Position numbers and translations under genes: made by a program. DNA of 39,295 bases from IMG/VR virus record IMGVR_UViG_3300045125_000021, positions 1 through 39,295 of that record; one strand, written 5' to 3'. The notes below the pieces were generated by a model. It worked only from the letters and a program-made list of their open reading frames with translations. It searched no databases and had not been told where the DNA came from. This DNA is from a virus. Positions 35,732-39,295 of this stretch are shown here, in pieces (the first letter of the stretch is position 1; each line of letters opens with the position of its first letter).

Positions 35732-37335
35732 ATGATCAACGTCAACAGATCACAACCCAACTGCGCATGCTGCCTGATCAGGCGTTGCAGCGCGTGGCCA
35801 TGATGTACAAGCAAGACCCGTACATCCTGCCGTTGGTTGTGTCGGAGGACATGGCCCGCAAGAAGATGCGCGCTGCTGCTCAAGCGCAGATGGCCGCAGC
35901 CTCAGCCTAAAGTTGCCGATCAAGCCATCATGTCGATGGCGCCGCAACCGCAAGCAGCCCCAGTATTGCCGGACTGCAAGCGCCAAACATAGGACGGAAC
36001 GGCCAGACGGCGGGATCGCGGGCTACGCAGATGGTGGGGATTTGCCGACAGCTTTATGGAGCCTGTGGTGCAGAATGGCCGATGGCGGTGTGGCGCGGTA
36101 TCAAGGCAAGACCGAAAGCGCTGTTCGTTTGAGTGACCCCGACGATCTGCTTAGCACTTACTACTCCCAGATGACCCCGCAAGCCGGAGAAACAACCGCA
36201 GAGCGAAAAGCGCGCCGCGCAAAAGAACGGGAGTTGGAAGAGGCGGCGGAGGCGGAGCAGCGCCCTCTTGCGCGTTTGTTGCGTGCAGTTGGTTCGGGCG
36301 AAAGCAAGCTGTACAAAGCGCTGTACCCCACTCAAGAAACCGTAATGAGTCGCCAGCAGGGGCGTGAAGTTGCCCCTATTGAGGCTGCTATCGTGATCCG
36401 CGCAGAGCAGCGCTTAGGGGATTTTCCAGGGCTCCGACTGGTGCTGGCTCCCAACACTGAGCAAGCTCCGCCTCCCAGAAAAGAACAACGCGGGGCGGCG
36501 GATGTAGTGCGTCAAGCAAGCTCCAGTGCCAGCACCAGCGGCTCCCGCCGTGGTAGCGCCCCCGTTTACACTGCGCCCACACCCAGGCTACGGCAACTGG
36601 TAAGAGACTGGCATGGCGGCGCCCAAGAGGTACAGGAGTCTGCCTACGCTGAACTGCGCAAGCTGTACGAGCCTGAAGAGAAGGAGCTTGCACAGCGTCG
36701 TGGACAACGTGGTGGCGAGGCGTTGCTTCGTGCCGGTTTGGCCATGATGAGCGGCACTTCCCGTATGCAGCCGTGAATATCGGCAAGGGGGCTACTGAGG
36801 GCCTGACTGCCCTATCAAGAAGCGCAGCGGTACGTGATCAGGCGGCACGTGCACTACGTCAAGCCCAAATCACTATGCGCATGGCTGAGCGCCAGAGCAA
36901 ATTGGCAACCGCCGCGATGCTGTTACGTTGTTCAGTCAGGCTCAGCAGCAACAGCAGGCAGCAGCGTCATCGGCGCAGCAAGCGCAATGATCAAACAGAC
37001 CGGCGAGTATCGGCAAGGCAGTCGGGCAATCATGCAACAGAACGCCGATACCAGCCCGGTTGGTCAACGCCAAGATCAAGGCTCTCGACGCGCCAAGGCA
37101 GCAACAAGAGCGGATGATGGCAGAGTACGGCAAGATTCAAAAGCAGGTCATGGCTGATCTGTCCAAAGATGTTGCCTACACGACTGAAACTGATCCTGTT
37201 AAAAAGGAGCAGATTTTCCGTTCACACATCAATATGGCCATCGCCAACAGCCCGTTCTTGGCCAATACGCTCTTCAGTTCCGCTCCTACCGGCAAAGTTC
37301 GTGACCTGCTCGGCAAGGATGACGAAGAAGATTGA
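35732..37335 (+). CDS. Virion or ejection protein with YADGG/MADGG motifs
   Basis: About 535 residues. ATG 35732 (MINVN), then ITTQLRMLPDQALQRVAMMY, KQDPYILPLVVSEDMARKKM, RAAAQAQMAAASA. It continues VADQAIMSMAPQPQAAPVLP, then GGIAGYADGGDLP (36009-36047) and MADGGVARYQG (36075-36107). A charged helical part includes TAERKARRAKERELEEAAEA. Further on, YAELRKLYEPEEKELAQRRG and EALLRAGLAMMSGTS precede RQAQITMRMAERQSKL, and the end reads QERMMAEYGKIQKQVMADLS, FRSHINMAIANSPFLANTLF, with an acidic stop region at TGA 37335. Two [MYLF]-A-x-G-G motifs lie close together after a flexible linker. Helix-rich, mixed charge, between two other ejection-type proteins: probably an internal virion protein. It overlaps the next start by 17 bases. 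Confidence 0.65.
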
Positions 37336-39295
37336 ATCTGACAGAATAGGAAACACAGCGCCCCAGTCTGACCCGCTGGGCGTTTGCCCATCTAGGAACG
37401 AGGTTTTCATTGTCGGGATGCGTATGGCCAGAGCACTTTGCCTCTGCCGGATGGTTCATCGCTGAAGGTGCCGGATCGGATGTGCTTATGCGGAGGCCAT
37501 GACGTTGGCCCGCGAGAAGTTCCCGATCTGTGAGAGAGGCTAAGCCCACGCCCGCCACGCCTACGGTGGGTGGCCAAGTCAAGGAATTCTTCAAGGGTCT
37601 GGCCCCAGGCGCCATCGGGATGGTGGAGCAGGCTGCAGTTGGCGCATCCGCCTTGCTGCCCACAAGAGCAGAAGCCGCACGGAAGATCTCATTGCCGAGG
37701 GGCAGGCGCTCTCAAACGCCCGTTTGCCGCCCGTAGAAGAAGGCTACGAAGAAACAGTAGGTCGCAAGTTTGGTGAGGCCACAGGTTCTATTGTTCCGGT
37801 AATTGCCGCCCTTCCATTCGGCCTTCCGGGCGTTGCTGCCCGCAACCACACTGGGTGTGAGTGCCGGAGCCAGTGAGGCTCGCACCAGGGCCGAAGCCGA
37901 GGGCGCGACGGCAGATCAGCGCAGCACTGCTACTGCACTGGGCATCATTCCCGGTGCGTTTGAGGGCCCCCGCTTTGATTCGTATTCTCAACCACGTAGC
38001 TGCTCCCGCTAAGGCTGGCGCTGTTGCGGCCATCAAGCGGGCGCTTGTTGCTGGTGGTGAAGAGGCGGCTCAGAGGCCGCGTCTCAGGCCGCTCCGACCT
38101 GATTGCCAAGGGCGTGTATAAGCCCGAGCGGGAAATCATTGAGCAGGTTGGTGAGCGCAGCCTACGGCGGCGCCGTTGGTGCTCTGGCCCGGGGCCTACT
38201 GGACCTGACAGCAGCCCGTCGTGCACGGGGTCCGCGTGGCTGCAGAAGAGCGGCGTGTTGCCCAGGAACAGGCGCAGGCCGCAGCCGCCCAGGAAGAAGC
38301 TGCAGAACCGGCCAGACGCTCTGATGGCGCTCGATGCGCAGTATCAGCAGTTGCTGACGCGTAAGGAAGAACTGGACGCTTTGGTTGTCAAGCCCAAAAA
38401 GGGTGCAACGCCAGAGGAACGGCAAGCGTATCAAGACGCCAAACAGGCGCGTGATGTTTTGTAGAGGGATGAGTTTCTACCGGTTCGTCAGGAGTGGGAT
38501 AAGCGCAAGGATGCTATTGAGGCTTTGAAAGCCCAGCAGCCCGCCGCTCCCGCGCCTGCAGCACCGCCTGCCCCGGCACCCGAGTTTGTTCCCGATGTGC
38601 AGCGCCTGATGGTTGAGCAGGACATGCTCAACAAGGAGCTTCAGGACTTGCTGCCTAAGTTGCAGACCGCCGCTACCGAAGGTCGCACGGACGACTTCCG
38701 CTCGCTTAACGAACAGCGCCAGCAGCTCCAGCGTCGGATTGACGCGCGCGCCGCGTTGATCGAAGAGCGTGGGGGCGTGGCCGTCCGCAGTCGGGTTCCA
38801 GCAGCAGGCTGCGGCCCAAGATGACGGCCATCGATGGTCGGGATCGCCAAGCTGCGGAGAGGACTTCACCAAGGCGGCGCAAGCAAGCCAACGACTTCGA
38901 CAAGGCGACGGACCTCGGCGCCCAACTGGATGCTGCCAGGAAAGAACGTGAGGCGCTCGCTGCCGATACTGCCAAGCGCATGCAGGCGTTGCAGGAGAAG
39001 CAGATCAACCGAGAGCAGCGCGGCCAGACCCGCCGAGTTGTTCACGCCCGAAGAGGCTCAGTGCCAGTGGCACAGACGCCCGCGACGATGGCCGTTGAGG
39101 TCAAGCCTGCTCCGGCTGTTGAAGCTGCGCCTGCTGTGGATGTTGAGGCGACAGAAGCCGAGCAGCGTGCGGAAACCCTGCGCAAAAGCGATAGAAAAAA
39201 GCGTGACGCCGGAAGGTGTGCGTGTCACATCGCCGCGTCGGATTGAGGAGACAGCAGCAAGAATTGCAAGACGTAATTCCCGCGGGATGCGCAGA
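37319..39295 (+). CDS. N-terminal part of a very large virion protein (runs off the window)
   Basis: Start probably ATG 37319 (MTKKIESDRIGN) or a nearby codon. Readable parts: GQSTLPLPDGSSLKVPD, YAEAMTLAREKFPDL, VGGQVKEFFKGLAPGAIGMV, EQAAVGASALLP, GEATGSIVPVIAALPFGLPG, LGVSAGASEARTRAEAEGAT, ATALGIIPGAFE, VAAIKRALVAGGEEAAQ, GVYKPEREIIEQVGE, AYGGAVGALARGLLDLTAAR, then long Ala/Gln/Glu-rich helices (LDAQYQQLLTRKEELDALVV, MLNKELQDLLPKLQTAATEG, LGAQLDAARKEREALAADTA) and LFTPEEAQ. A peptide-like opening, hydrophobic Gly/Ala helices and endless coiled coil match the start of phage 'large polyvalent' or giant internal proteins that carry enzymes further on. An in-frame TAG at 38463-38465 sits where Gln is expected. 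The rest lies beyond the right edge. Confidence 0.62.

Noticed and set aside
34995-38465. In-frame TAA (34995) and TAG (38463) where Gln codons are expected, hinting at stop-codon reassignment to Gln.
   Set aside because: TAA, TAG and TGA all end other genes at the right places (for example TAA 13125, TAG 12153, TGA 27790). Two C-to-T changes in an error-rich window are better explained as read errors.
1-39295. Degenerate prophage in a host chromosome.
   Set aside because: No integrase, attachment repeat or host gene is seen; motifs are intact, substitution-type stops are nearly absent and gene order is complete, all arguing for a live phage read with errors.
1-39295. tRNA or other structured RNA genes.
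   Set aside because: No cloverleaf-like arrangement with a conserved T-arm was found on reading either strand; a dedicated scan would be needed to exclude them.

Overview
The window is one side of a tailed-phage genome: the packaging, head, tail, lysis and ejection-protein block of what looks like a short-tailed (podovirus-like) phage of a Gram-negative, probably aquatic, bacterium. The case for a short tail is a packaging and portal module, a connector protein, an adaptor, a beta-rich nozzle-like protein and a run of large Ala/Gln-rich ejection-type proteins, with no tape-measure, major tail tube or sheath gene. I see no integrase, repressor, tRNA, rRNA, CRISPR array or host gene. The host cannot be named from the sequence.

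The main caveat is quality. Most genes are readable only by moving between frames every 50-300 bases, with each frame carrying the next part of the same recognisable protein. This is what uncorrected insertion/deletion errors in a long read look like. Gene limits below are joined across such breaks and are therefore approximate. A few stretches (about 13126-14340, 14720-16400, 20700-21050, 24367-26190, 28770-30920) are almost free of them.

Layout. 1-874: a small minus-strand gene with its own terminator, then a G-poor non-coding region with a G-quadruplex-type motif, a repeated dyad and a second minus-strand terminator. 1026-9343: small and large terminase, portal, a small conserved protein, a GroES-like co-chaperonin, scaffold, two small structural proteins, the major capsid protein and a strong terminator. 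9441-13951: small proteins, including a run of very small Lys/Gly-rich basic proteins, plus a connector protein and a zinc-ribbon protein. 13955-16547: adaptor and structural proteins, including one with ten 20-residue repeats. 16558-24355: tail fibres, one ending in an S74-type self-cleaving chaperone, one with duplicated modules and one glycine-rich, the last lying in an AT-richer patch. 24367-27790: a 2-oxoglutarate/iron oxygenase, small membrane proteins, holin and GH24 endolysin. 27830-28439: a GIY-YIG homing endonuclease on the opposite strand. 28454-39295: a nozzle-like protein, another structural protein, three large virion or ejection-type proteins and the start of a very large protein cut by the window edge.

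The genes would work together as follows. TerS/TerL pump DNA through the portal into a shell of capsid protein built on the scaffold, perhaps folded with help from the phage co-chaperonin. The connector, adaptor and nozzle proteins close the head, the fibres bind the host, the large internal proteins are ejected with the DNA, and holin plus endolysin release progeny. The most unusual signal is a short motif, [MYLF]-A-x-G-G, recurring in several otherwise unrelated small basic proteins and in the large ejection-type proteins.
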